From Diploscapter coronatus (Eukaryota; Nematoda; Chromadorea; Rhabditida; Rhabditidae), in assembly GCA_964036155.1 (NCBI GenBank), contig OZ038423.1, forward strand, positions 24,071,249 through 24,135,248: a DNA stretch of 64,000 nt, written 5' to 3'. The notes under the pieces were generated by a model. That model was given only the letters and a program-made list of their open reading frames with translations, was not told the DNA's origin and made no database searches. Shown here piece by piece: positions 23,423-33,869 of the stretch (its first letter is position 1; each line of letters opens with the position of its first letter). The position numbers were made by a program, and so were the translations under genes.

Positions 23423-25706
23423 TTAAAAATTCCAAAGCTCAACTTTGTTGGTTACGGTAATGAGTAGGTTACCGCGAGGGTGTAGCGCACAGCACTTAAC
23501 GATATCGGAGATAGAAAGTTGTTTGAGACAAGGACCACGGTGGTGTCGGGACCACATTAGAAGTTCTTTGCCAGAAAAACTAAAACAAACAATAAATAAA
23601 GTAAAGATATACTTTACCTAGAAATGTGATTATCCGAAGCCGATAGAAAACTTCTTCCGACGGGTTTTAATTTTCCATTGAAAGGAATAGGGTCGACTAT
23701 CATTTTCTCCAAACTTATCATTTTGATTTCATTCTGAAAGCAGTCGATCTTCATTGAAAATTTAGGTGTTAAAATTACCGCAATCCCGACGATTTCGTTA
23801 TTGCTGTTAATGTCTAGACCTTCGATTGATAGATAGACACATCTAAAGATAGAGTCAAAACATTAAGCAATGGTTTTAAAAAAATACTTGTGATCAGGAG
23901 ATAGACAAAAATCGTCTATAGATCCTGACAGGGTCACGTAATAGTCCGGATGGTCCACTCGTTTCATCACATAGTCCCAACCATCCAAACTTTCATCTTC
24001 TCTAAAGTATTATTCTTTAGAAAACTGAGTTAAATTTAAATTAACTGATCATCGGCATTCTGAAATCTCTTCATTGCTAGAACCTCATTTAACAAGGCAG
24101 AATCAATCATCTTAAAATTCAGATTGTTTCGATTTGGCCCGGAGACGTAGATCAATAATTTATGCAGGACTTGGTGACAGTGACAGTGACACTCTAAAAA
24201 TGTTCTAGAAAAATGGTTTAAGACTGAAGATCACCTTCAGAAACTTCGAGAACTTCGGGTTTCTTCGAATTTTTAGGCTCATTCGTAGTGATATGTTTCA
24301 GATAACAATCGAAACATTGGTGCTCCATGTCTAAAGAATAAAAATACCCTTGAATTTCTAAGTTAAGCATGAAAGGACCTAGGACTTTCTTCAAATGGAC
24401 CATGTTATTTTCATCTTCGATTTCGATATCAACTCTCAACTGTAATTCAGCGACTTTATCTGCTAGGGTCTGAAGTTTTAACACACAAAACCAAATCAAC
24501 ACTTTACCATTTTACTAACCGTCCCATCCATTTTTGCTTCTTCAGTGAGTTGTAGAACCCTTCTGAATCTGGGAGATACGAAATCTGACACTATTGGTTG
24601 CAATACATGGCCCCCGTTATTCAGAAATCTTAACATCTCTAAAAATCAGCTTAATTTTAGAAAATAATGTACCTTAAGAGTGGAAACATAGTAGACCCCG
24701 AGTCTAGGACTTCATCCTTATGCTGAGGTATGAAGCATAGCCAAATTTGGGATAAAGAGGTTGCAATATGAGAGCTAAAAATTTTAAGTTTTTAATTATT
24801 AAGAAATTCAAGTATAACCCACGCTGCATTCAAACTAAAGCACTCCCCAATGATGATGGATTTCTCGTCGAACCAAGTCGGATCGAAATCATATGGGCTG
24901 AAGGGTATTCGACTGATGTAATGGACTTCCTCGGCTAAGATTAGCATATTTTAAGGCTAGAGCATTTTTTCTTACCTGATACTGAAAATATCGCTACTTC
25001 TCCTCTGTCCTTGGTCTTTTTGCCGTTAATTAGGATCTAAATCGGGGCAATTATCTTTGATTATAATTAGATCAATTTGATAATTGCCTTCTTATCGTCA
25101 AGAGAAAATTGCATAGAACGAATTTCGGTCCATTCTAGAGTTCTCGAAAGACACCTTTCATCGATGAACTCTAAAGGGTCGGTTTGATAGAGCTAAAAAT
25201 TAAATTTAAAAATACATAAACTTCTAAAATTACACAAAAGTTCGCTGGATCTCCTGCGATAGCGAAGAAGTTTCCAGAATTTGAGAATTTACACAAGTGA
25301 ATAGGATAATCATAGTCATCTATGGTAGAGGTTACGCTTCTGGGCAGACGACCTTGGAAGAATAGAAATTCTTCGAAATAGGATTGGCAAATCTGAAATT
25401 TAGACATTTAAAATGAGATATGGACAATGAAAACCGAACCTTGGGTTTTTCATTGAACCATAGATAATGCTTCTCTAAAAGCGGTCTCCATAAATAATCA
25501 TCCACAGCAGCGCATCTCCAACGAAAACTTACAGCGCTACAGCTTCGGAGAGACTAAATTCGGTTTTTTTAAACTTAAAACATTAAACTCCTAGTAGTTA
25601 AAGATTTCCCATTGAAAGGTGAATAATTCGAAGCATACCCGAAAATCCAAATAAATGAAAATCTCTTGTAGTAATTCCTTAGGCAATTCAGACCATAGTG
25701 GTATCA
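23423..25706 (-). CDS. F-box/WD40 protein, FBXW5-like
   Basis: About ten exons. The N-terminal exon MIPLWSELPKELLQEIFIYL is an F-box helix, followed by SLRSCSAVSFRWRCAAVDDYLW and then a region (SYFEEFLFFQGRLP, YPIHLCKFSNSGNFFAIAG) resembling the first WD40 blade. The C-terminal exons read SGSIDDFCLSPDHK|CVYLSIEGLDINSNNE, matching in order the GLSPDNRYLYVN-type block of FBXW5, and close with IVKCCALHPRGNLLITVTNKVELWNF-stop, a terminal WD repeat. F-box/WD proteins are substrate receptors of SCF and CRL4 ubiquitin ligases. FBXW5 targets include centriole and actin regulators in mammals. Middle exons (24218-25000) are divergent and I traced them less completely. The start rests on the F-box and on the absence of an upstream frame. 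Confidence 0.7.
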
Positions 25707-26767
25707 TGGTTTAGGATAGTTAGAGAAAATGGATCAGATACATTTACTAGGTACTACTTAACAAAAGAACTGGAAAGCCCGTGTATTCTCGCTCTCACAA
25801 TCAATAGATAGATTTTCAAGTGTGCTTTATATTTTTGCTTTCAGGCTCACTAAGCTCTTTCTACCTCTTATTTAGTCTAGCTATTTCTCAATTTCTTTCT
25901 TATTCTATCTTCTTTTCTTAGGATATTTCGCCTAAGTGTAATAGACTTTGTTTATCATTCTATAAGCCGAATTTCGGTCAGATTTAAGGATAAACATGAC
26001 GAAATCCGGATATTTCTAACTCTATCTTTAAGCCTATGATTAGGAATAGACTTTGAAAACAGGCTGACATAAGATTTTCGAAAATCTGTTTTTCGAGAAC
26101 TTTATTACAAAGATTTACGACGATACAATGCGCATAAATATACTTAGAGAAGTTCGGGTTGTAGTAATCTCCAAAAGTGGATTGCTTCAAGAAGCAAAAC
26201 TGATGCCCCTAATAAATTTATTCTCAGAGATGCATGAATTTCAATTCAAATCACGAAACTTCTGAAAAAGTTATAGTCAAATTGAAATTCGGTGTTTCTC
26301 AATTTAAGATTAGATAAGAAACTGAATCACAATAAAAATCGTAAAGCTTTAAGCAAGTACACAAGACATTCACGGGATAAGAAAATATTGGGCCCGAAAA
26401 AATATTTTCAGAAAAAAAAAACGATTAAAATGAAATTATTTTTCCAAGCCTCGTGAAAATACAAAGAAGATCTTCCAGTTTCGATAAAGTTCAATACTCA
26501 AGTTGTTCAGTTTGAAAGCTTCTGTACCAAGTTCCAATAAGATTCAAAAATCATTAAGAAAACACTTGAAAATCAGCGAAATTCACGTTAAAATACCAGA
26601 CAAAAATTTCATTCAAAATGATCTAAAATGTGGTTTGAACCACAAACCTAACAATGCAATAAAATCCTCCAATGGAACTAGCAAAGTAGAAAAATAAGTT
26701 AGGAAATTGATTCCCATTGAAGAATGTTATTTCAGAGAAGTTAGGAAGACCCATTAATGGTCGGTGT
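25707..26767. other. Intergenic, no gene seen
   Basis: AT-rich DNA between two minus-strand genes. The only open frame of note (plus strand, 26503-26697) has the composition of translated AT-rich DNA and no splice or family signature. Confidence 0.5.
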
Positions 26768-29700
26768 TTACGCGACCGTAGCGCTAACGTTGTTGTCTTT
26801 CTCGTCTTCCTCATGAGTGACGTCACCGTTGGTGGGCTTCAGTCCGTTGGCGTCACCATTGTTAGCGTTTCTAAAACTTTGCGTTAATTTGTTGAAATTA
26901 CTAGCATCTGTCAGTGTTCTTACTCCGAATCTTCCTCTCCGTGTTCGACGACAGTCGACGACTTCATCGAGTGGGTATCCTCATTGTTGTTCTTCCCGTC
27001 ATCAACTTCGGTGTTTCCATTCTGAAACTCAAAATTGCCATAAATCAACACTATTAGGAAAATACTTGGCTCTTCAAGCTCTTGACGCTAGCGGTGTCTT
27101 CCAAGTGTTCATCGTAATCGTGCTCATAAAATCCTGGTGAATGACGCCCATCCTCTAGCGTGTTATCAGCATGGGCTTGTTCAATCTCAAGAATGCAGCT
27201 GATTGTCATCGAAAAAATTAAGACATACGAATGTTTCAGTGGTCTTGACGTGATGAGTGTATCCGTCTTCGTCGACGTATTCCGTGTCGACGACCTTCTG
27301 CTCGACGTGCATCCCGTCCTCGTCCCATTCCTTCTCGTGCACCACTGTCACCGGCTGGTGATCGTCCACAGCTACTGGCAAGTCGTGGTGCATCTCTGCT
27401 TCGGAGCTCCCGTGATGAAGATCCGACTCCGACGTCGTATCGTGATGGCCGTCAGAATCATGCTGGATATCTTGCGGAGAGGACTTCTGCGACTCGGCAC
27501 CATCACGGTCCACAGTATCCATGGTGACGGAGATGTGCGTGCCGTAATCGGGATGCTCCTGAAATAACTCGCGGCTGAAGGAATGTAGGAACATTTTTAT
27601 ACTTGACGGATCTCATCGATGATTTCGTGATGCTGATGCTGTGCTTCTTCAGTGAAGTGATCCGGAGACTCCTGTTCGTGACGGACCATTTCTGGGTCTT
27701 GTAGGTGATGCTCTTGATCCGACTCGTGCTCCTTGTAGAACGACTCCGTCATCGAGTGATGCATTTGCTGGGCGGACTAAAATAATTAACTCGTTTTGTA
27801 AAAGGCGAATTTTTACTTGATCAGTGCTAGCGGAAATGGGCCTAGCATCCAGAGCATCATCATGATGGTCGCTTTGAGCTGTTGGCGAATGTTGTTGTTG
27901 TTGTTGTTCGTGGTGTGGCTCATCTTCATGGGATCTTTCAATCTAAATTGATTTTGTACTAAAAACGTTGTTTACAATAGTTGAAAATTTTGGCATCATT
28001 ATGAGAAAGTTAAAACATTTTTTGAATTTCAGAAATTCTCTTACATAAGTCTCAGTCTGATGAACGTGATGGACGTATCCCTGCTCATCCGTATATTCAG
28101 TGTCGACGATCTTCTGCTCGATGTGAGCTCCATCTTCGTCCCACTCTTTCTCGCTCACTTCTGTTTTCGGCTCGGGAATTGCAACATCATGCTCCTAAAA
28201 TCGCATTTATCCGCCGATTTGTTTCTTCAAGATACCTCATGCTCAGTTTCGTCAGACACGTTGACATGGTCTGGTCCCAGAGGGGATCCACTGGCTTCGG
28301 AAGAGTCCTTCTCGATCTTTTCAACGATCACCGAGATGTGCTGATCGAATGATTCATGGGACTTCAAGCTGTGGTGGTCATCTGAAAGTCTTGGTAAGTT
28401 TCAATTTACGAGGTTCGATATACCACTTGGTTCATGAACTGGCGAAGCAGCCTTGGGTGACTCGTGATGGAACTCTTCCTGGCGCTCTTCGTGGTGAGGC
28501 ATCTCCTGTTCAAAATGATGCTCGGAGTGCTAAATTGTAAAGATACGTCGTTTTTCTTCAAAATTCGATAAATTTTACTTGATCATGATCTTCATCGGGG
28601 GTTCTTCTCTCAGTGTGCTCCTCAGTGTATTCTTGCTGCGTTAGTGGTTCTTGCTCGTTGTGTGTCTCATCCTCAGGCTCTTTCTCGATCTAAAACTTGT
28701 TGATCCTTCGAAAGTTAATGATTTTTGCCTACAAATGTCTCAGTTGTCGTGACGTGATGCGTATAGCCTTCCTCGTCCACGAACTCCTTTTCGGTGATCT
28801 TTTGTTCGATGTGAGCTCCATCCTCGTCCCATTCTCTTTCGGTCACCTCGATCTTTGGCCCAGGAATTACCATGTTGTGTTCTTCCTGATGATCCATAGC
28901 TTCCCTCAGTTCATGGCCAGCCTCAGCGATTTCAGCGTCAGTGATATGGTATTCTGGTTCATGCACTGCTTCTGATGACTGATGGTGATCGCTCATGGCT
29001 TCATGAAGTTCATGGGCTGCTTCCCTGACATCGTTTTCAGAAATGCTGTGATCCGAATGGCTATCCAGGGCCTGATGAAGTTCATGTGCTGCCTCTCTGA
29101 TATCATTGTCGCTGATGGCTGGTTCTGGCACGTTATGTTCGAACTCGTGAGGAATGTGATCATCAACGACCTGATGGAGCTCTTGGGCTGCTTCTCTAAT
29201 GTCAGACTCCGAAATTGCTGGTTCAGGAATACGATGTTCGGAGGGCTGAATTACGAAAATCACTGATATATAAGAACTTTAAGGAATACTTGATCGTGTT
29301 CGTCATTAAACTTTCTTTCAATGTGCTCCTCGATGTATTCCTGATGAACTGGCGGTTCAAATGCATCCTGCTCGCTGTGTGTCTTATCCTCATGCTCTTT
29401 CTCGATCTGAAAGGTATAATTTTTGAAACTTCGCCAAATTTTAAATCTTACGAAGGTCTCAGTTGTCGTGACGTGATGCGTATAGCCTTCCTCGTCCACG
29501 AACTCCTTTTCGGTGATCTTTTGTTCGATGTGAGCTCCATCCTCGTCCCATTCTCTTTCGGTCACCTCGATCTTTGGCCCAGGAATTGCCATATCGTGTT
29601 CAGGTTCCGGCCTGTCCTCGTGTTCTTCCTGATGATCCATGGCTTCTCTCAGTTCATGTCCAGCTTCGATAACGTCTTCCTTTGTGATTTCTGGTTCGTG

Positions 29701-31029
29701 ATGGTGATCTTCATGTTCGTCTTCGAAACGCACTCTGCTTTCAGCCGGCTCTTGAATTTCCTGCTCCTCTCTGAATGTTTGCACATGGGGCGTTTCAGCG
29801 ACGACGTGCTCTTGCTCAGAGTCGTAATTTGGCTCCAGTTTGTGAATATCGAGTTTCTCTTCAAATTCATGCTCGATTTCACGTCGGTTTCTTTCATTAT
29901 CACTCTCATTGCCAGTTTCATCACCAGTGTCCTGGGTTATCGAGATCTTGTGCTGATCAGGAGATTCTCTTGGGCTTTCATGGTGTTCTTCATGTTGTGG
30001 CATCTCAGACTGATCATAATGGACTTCCTTCTTGATAACGATTTCTTCGTCCAGCTCTTTATCAGCTTGATCTGGAGACTTTGGTGCTTCGTGATGATGC
30101 TCGTAGTTCAATTCGCGAACAGTCCTTTCACCTTCCGGAGTTTCAGCTCTTTCGACAACATCGTGTGGAATGTGCTCTTGCTGGGGTTCAGGAGTGTCCG
30201 GGACACTTTCACCATCAGTCGCTCTAGGCTCGAAGCGGCTTTCCTCGCGAAGTTCATCGCCGATCTGATCATCGGTGTGGTCAGACTGCTGGCTGTGGGC
30301 GTAGTCATGTCTAAAATAGATGAATTTTCCTTTCAAAAAGCTTTTTCATTCTACCTGAACTCTCCATGCTCAGCTGCTGGCTGTTCATTGAACTGGTTGT
30401 GATCTGGAGGACTGCTTGGTCGATCGTAAGTTCCAGCTTCAGAAGGCTTGGAAGAAGCCTCCGACTGAGTTCTAGTTCGATTGTTGATGTCTGGACTTGG
30501 CGTAGTCTCTGATGGAAGGGCAACCGGGAGGCCTGGTGAAACAGCTGTCGTCGGAGCTCCGTTTGCTTGGGATTGATTGAGAAGTTGGGTGAAGGTCTCT
30601 GAAAACGCCCTGTCAAGAGCTGTTCTTGAATTTGGATTTACCCCTAGATGGAGGTGGCAGCTGTCTGTTCTGCGTCGTATTGACTTTCTTCGCTGTGGAT
30701 CGGCCGCGCATTGGGGAGACCCTACAATTTCTGGCTTTGAACTCGGATGAGTAAATCGCCGTACTTGTCACCACTAGCATGCCTAGCTCGAGGTGGACCA
30801 TTGCTGACGCCAGTGCGAGGAGCTGTAGGTGTTTTCTTTTGGATTGGTGGCAATTTCATGGCCGGATCTGAAATACGTTGAATTTTCATGGACCAAGATA
30901 GACATTTCAACCTCGTGGTTTTCTATTAGTTGGAGGACAGCTTCTTTGGGAGTTACTGGATTTCTTGGTGACTCTTTGTTGAGTTGTGGATGTCTCGCCA
31001 TTTTCAGATTTCTTCGGACCATTTTTCAT
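26768..31029 (-). CDS. His/Glu/Asp-rich protein of duplicated exon modules, unknown function
   Basis: Large spliced gene. The N-terminal exons encode a basic, Ser/Pro/Thr-rich region (MKNGPKKSENGETS, PMRGRSTAKKVNTT). The rest is extremely acidic and histidine-rich, without signal peptide or membrane segment, and is predicted disordered with helical patches. A module ending EREWDEDGAHIEQK, then a VDEEGYTHHVTTTETF-type tail, closes four different exons (ending near 29455, 28735, 28047 and 27228). Each time the next exon starts IE(K/Q/R)xHED, so a two-exon unit has been duplicated. One exon (28735-29245) also holds four ~26-residue repeats of the form ISxxDIREAAHELHxAMDxH. The stop follows VSATVA. 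Two module copies are identical at the DNA level for about 130 bp. I recognise no family. A cytoskeletal-linker tail is possible but unsupported. It lies 350 bp downstream of the ERICH3-like gene on the same strand. Confidence 0.75.
28736..28868 (-). repeat. Perfect internal DNA repeat, copy 1
   Basis: This stretch, coding for the WDEDGAHIEQK module, is identical base for base to 29455-29587, third codon positions included. The other two module copies in the gene differ at many positions. Confidence 0.85.
29455..29587 (-). repeat. Perfect internal DNA repeat, copy 2
   Basis: Partner of the copy 719 bp to the left. Downstream of the identical core, similarity continues at a lower level through the GHELREAMDHQEE-coding segment, indicating a duplication of at least one whole exon. 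Confidence 0.85.
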
Positions 31030-31382
31030 GTTCAGAATACTCCTAAACGTATATTTTAGCTTTGAAGTATCTTTTGCTAGCGCGTCACAAAAGCTATACC
31101 AAGTTCAGTGTCGAATTTATCCATGCTGGTAATCAGAGTCAAAATAGCCAAAATTTAGTGCCAAAAGATATGTTGCATACAAAAACGCTCACAACACCGG
31201 CTCAATTCAAAATGAGAAAGGGTGATGAAGCTAGAGATAGGAAATATGCACAGGTTCATCTAATCCCACTTTATCCGTTCTCCCACTTTGATAAAAAGCG
31301 GGTGGAACTTGAAAAATGAGAGCTTCAGAGGCGTTAGTCTACCTTAGCGGCTGATGCAAAACTCGAGCCGGCGCTGAGGCGG
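31030..31382. other. Short gap between two minus-strand genes
   Basis: The 350 bp between the ERICH3-like stop and the start of the acidic/His-rich gene contain no further exon I can defend. The distance is at the long end for a nematode operon gap. Confidence 0.4.
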
Positions 31383-33869
31383 TTAGACTAGGTAAGGACC
31401 TGGAATTGACGATTGGGTGGTAAACAAAGATGGTACTTCTTTGGTTATATTGAACCAAAATGGTAAACGCAGGCGTTGTTAGAATGGTAAACAGTACACC
31501 CAGGAACTGAGAATCGTGACTTTGGTAAGTGATAAGCAAATCACCGTCTTCTGAAGAACCATTGGGTGTGTGGTGGGGGTGGTTGTCTGGCCACGGAGTG
31601 AACGCCGAAGGAGAGTTCTCTGAAATCATAATCATATTTGGTAGCTTAGATATTTCCATAGATGGTACCTGAATCTTTCAAGTCTCTGCAGTTGCTTCTT
31701 CAGATTCTCCTTGTAAGCTATCAGAGTCTTGTCGTCGAGCTGTAATTAAGTCATTTAATTAGGTAATTAAATTGACGTTAATTACCTTGTGCAGATAGTT
31801 GAACCGTTTCACGGTCGCGGAGAGCCGCTTGTACGGGTCTCTTGGGTCGTAGTCGATCGGTTCCGCGTTCTCCTTCTCGATCCGCTGAACGAACTCTTTG
31901 TCGTCGTACGAGTTCGAGAACCGACGCTGGCGGCCGTGTTGAGCGTTCCGGCCTAAATTTTTGAAATTCATCAACTTCAAATACTCATTTTATGAGCTTT
32001 TCATGAGCATATCACATTGAAATTTGCGCGGAATGATAGAGATCGCCAAATGCTATGAAATCATACCAAATCTGAACAGATTTGAGATTCGGAAAAGTCC
32101 GAGAAAATATCGATCAAAGCTGTGAATCTACCTCGACTCAGACTCCGACTCGGTTTGGATCGCTGGTGAGATTCCGGGCTTTGCCCGCTCCGTATACGAC
32201 GGCATGTTTCGACCTGAGATGACTGATTCTTACTAAAGTACGGCCTAAATGCGAACCTTCTCCGCAGCGTCCAGCTTTCTCTTGAGCTCAGCAATTTTCA
32301 TTAATTGCACTTCGCTGAAAATAAACTACTTGTAAATTTCCCTTTGTAACCGAAATAACCGGTTTTTGAGCATTAGATCCATCATCGCCCTATGACGCTC
32401 GATCACCTCGTCACCACCGGCCAAATTTAGCGTCGAATCGAGCTAAAATTTCAAACTCAGGCAAATTTAAAATATCATCATTTTCTTAATTCAATCGGAT
32501 TTTATAATTCGGCTTTCAGCGCGATATTCATTGAGACTTGATGATCACTTATGCTAAATTTTCCATGCTTTGAATGTAGATATGTATTGATTTTGGATGC
32601 ATTTTACTCGCACCTCTAAACTAAAGTGACGATACGTAATGGCCTTGCTCTAACACATAATCCCAACATAATGCGCGCGTATTATGTGGTAGGAATAATT
32701 TGCAACGCCCTTGGTCTAAATTACGGTCGTTAAATCGCGCGGGCATCGCTGTTCTTTGTCTTTATCGTCCAGACAATTAGACTAGTTTGTGGTTCTTTGT
32801 CTATGCATCTTTTTCCTAAACTCTCATTCTTTCATAAATTACGAGATTGTATTGGTATAACTAATAGGATTGATTTTCTTCCAACGCGATTTGCCATTTT
32901 ACGCTGTACATATCGATTTTTTCGTCCGACACTTTTAACGATTTTTACAGTAGTTCTTGACTGAACGAAAGATGGGTGTTCGTCGTGCATTGAGAGTGCC
33001 TTTGAAAAGGCGACCAATTCCCAATAGGATAGGGGGACTCTCGAAATTGATGGAAAAAGAAAAATCAAGATGGGAAATAGTAAGGGAAAGTAAGAGAGAA
33101 AGAAAAAAGACCAAGAAGATAAAAGAGACGTTCTATGACACTAATGTAAGTAGATGAATAGCGGTGAACGAAAACACAAAGTTCCGCTTTTCCTGAAGTA
33201 CATGGATTTTGAAAACCCTTGAAATCCGGATATATCGAGGATAAAACATCCTTATAGCATAGATTAATGAAATCATTGTTGGTGCCGTATAATTTCCGTT
33301 TTAAGAATCTACGCTTTATCATATAGATCAAAAGCCAAATATTATTACGATTATTATCAAACGTCTATTTTCTGAGAGTGGCAAGGTTTGAAAATAGAAA
33401 AATGTGTAGGAAGTCTGTTGATTAGGGCCGATTTTCATTTGGGGCTAGTCACAGGGATGGTTTTATAAGGCAATTTTTCGGCGGGAAAAATATTATCAAA
33501 AATAAACCTATTCAAAAAATTCTATAGATTTGATAAAAAATAATCCCTTGTTTAGGATTGGATAGGATTAATGTACGTAAAGCGTCTATGAACTTTAGAG
33601 AATTTTGCAAAATTTGGGGAAAGTAATAAGTTATTTTGGAAATGATATTGGCTTAAATCTACTATTATTCTAAAAATGATTACTATATCAAAAATAACTA
33701 TTAAGCTCTGTAATGCTAATTTTTAGCGCTCTAAATAATTTAGTGAATTTTAGAAATAACGTACAAGTCCCATGTTTTTGAGATGTTTCTGCATGTGCGG
33801 CAGCGCGAAGTATTGACGTAGATGCACATCGTATAACGGGTTGTAATTGTCCATTAGACTATCCGCCAT
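31383..33869 (-). CDS. ERICH3-like N-terminal coiled-coil protein
   Basis: About seven exons, roughly 250 residues. Exon 1 reads MADSLMDNYNPLYDVHLRQY, then FALPHMQKHLKNMGL, a pattern (…HLxxYFxxxxxxxHLxxxGL) that opens the glutamate-rich protein 3 (ERICH3) family. Charged helical segments follow: GDEVIERHRAMMDLMLKNRE, VQLMKIAELKRKLDAAEK, an Arg/Ser-rich linker, YDDKEFVQRIEKENAEP, RLSATVKRFNYLHKLDDKTL and ENLKKQLQRLERFR. There is no signal peptide or membrane segment. Vertebrate ERICH3 is much longer and linked to cilia, so if the assignment is right this is a short form. Intron 1 is 1.3 kb and contains a small palindrome. The last exon is my least certain call: two frames are possible after the GSSEDG codon junction. 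The words ACCAAAATGGTA and ATGGTAAAC recur in the last intron (31430-31500). Confidence 0.55.
32666..32687. repeat. 22-bp near-perfect palindrome
   Basis: ACATAAT and ATTATGT arms enclose GCGCGCG. It lies inside intron 1 of the ERICH3-like gene in otherwise AT-rich DNA. Confidence 0.6.

Noticed and set aside
27160..27567. 135-codon plus-strand frame matching a minus-strand frame of equal length
   Set aside because: It is an antisense shadow. The minus strand carries the WDEDGMHVEQK module and splice signals.
29215..30402. 395-codon open frame on the plus strand
   Set aside because: It is the antisense shadow of the biased Glu/His codons of the acidic/His-rich gene; Leu/Phe/Val-rich composition, no splice sites.
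26768..31029. Assignment of the acidic/His-rich protein to an ankyrin or MAP1/futsch tail
   Set aside because: General charge and repeat character are similar, but I could not match any specific motif, so no name is given.
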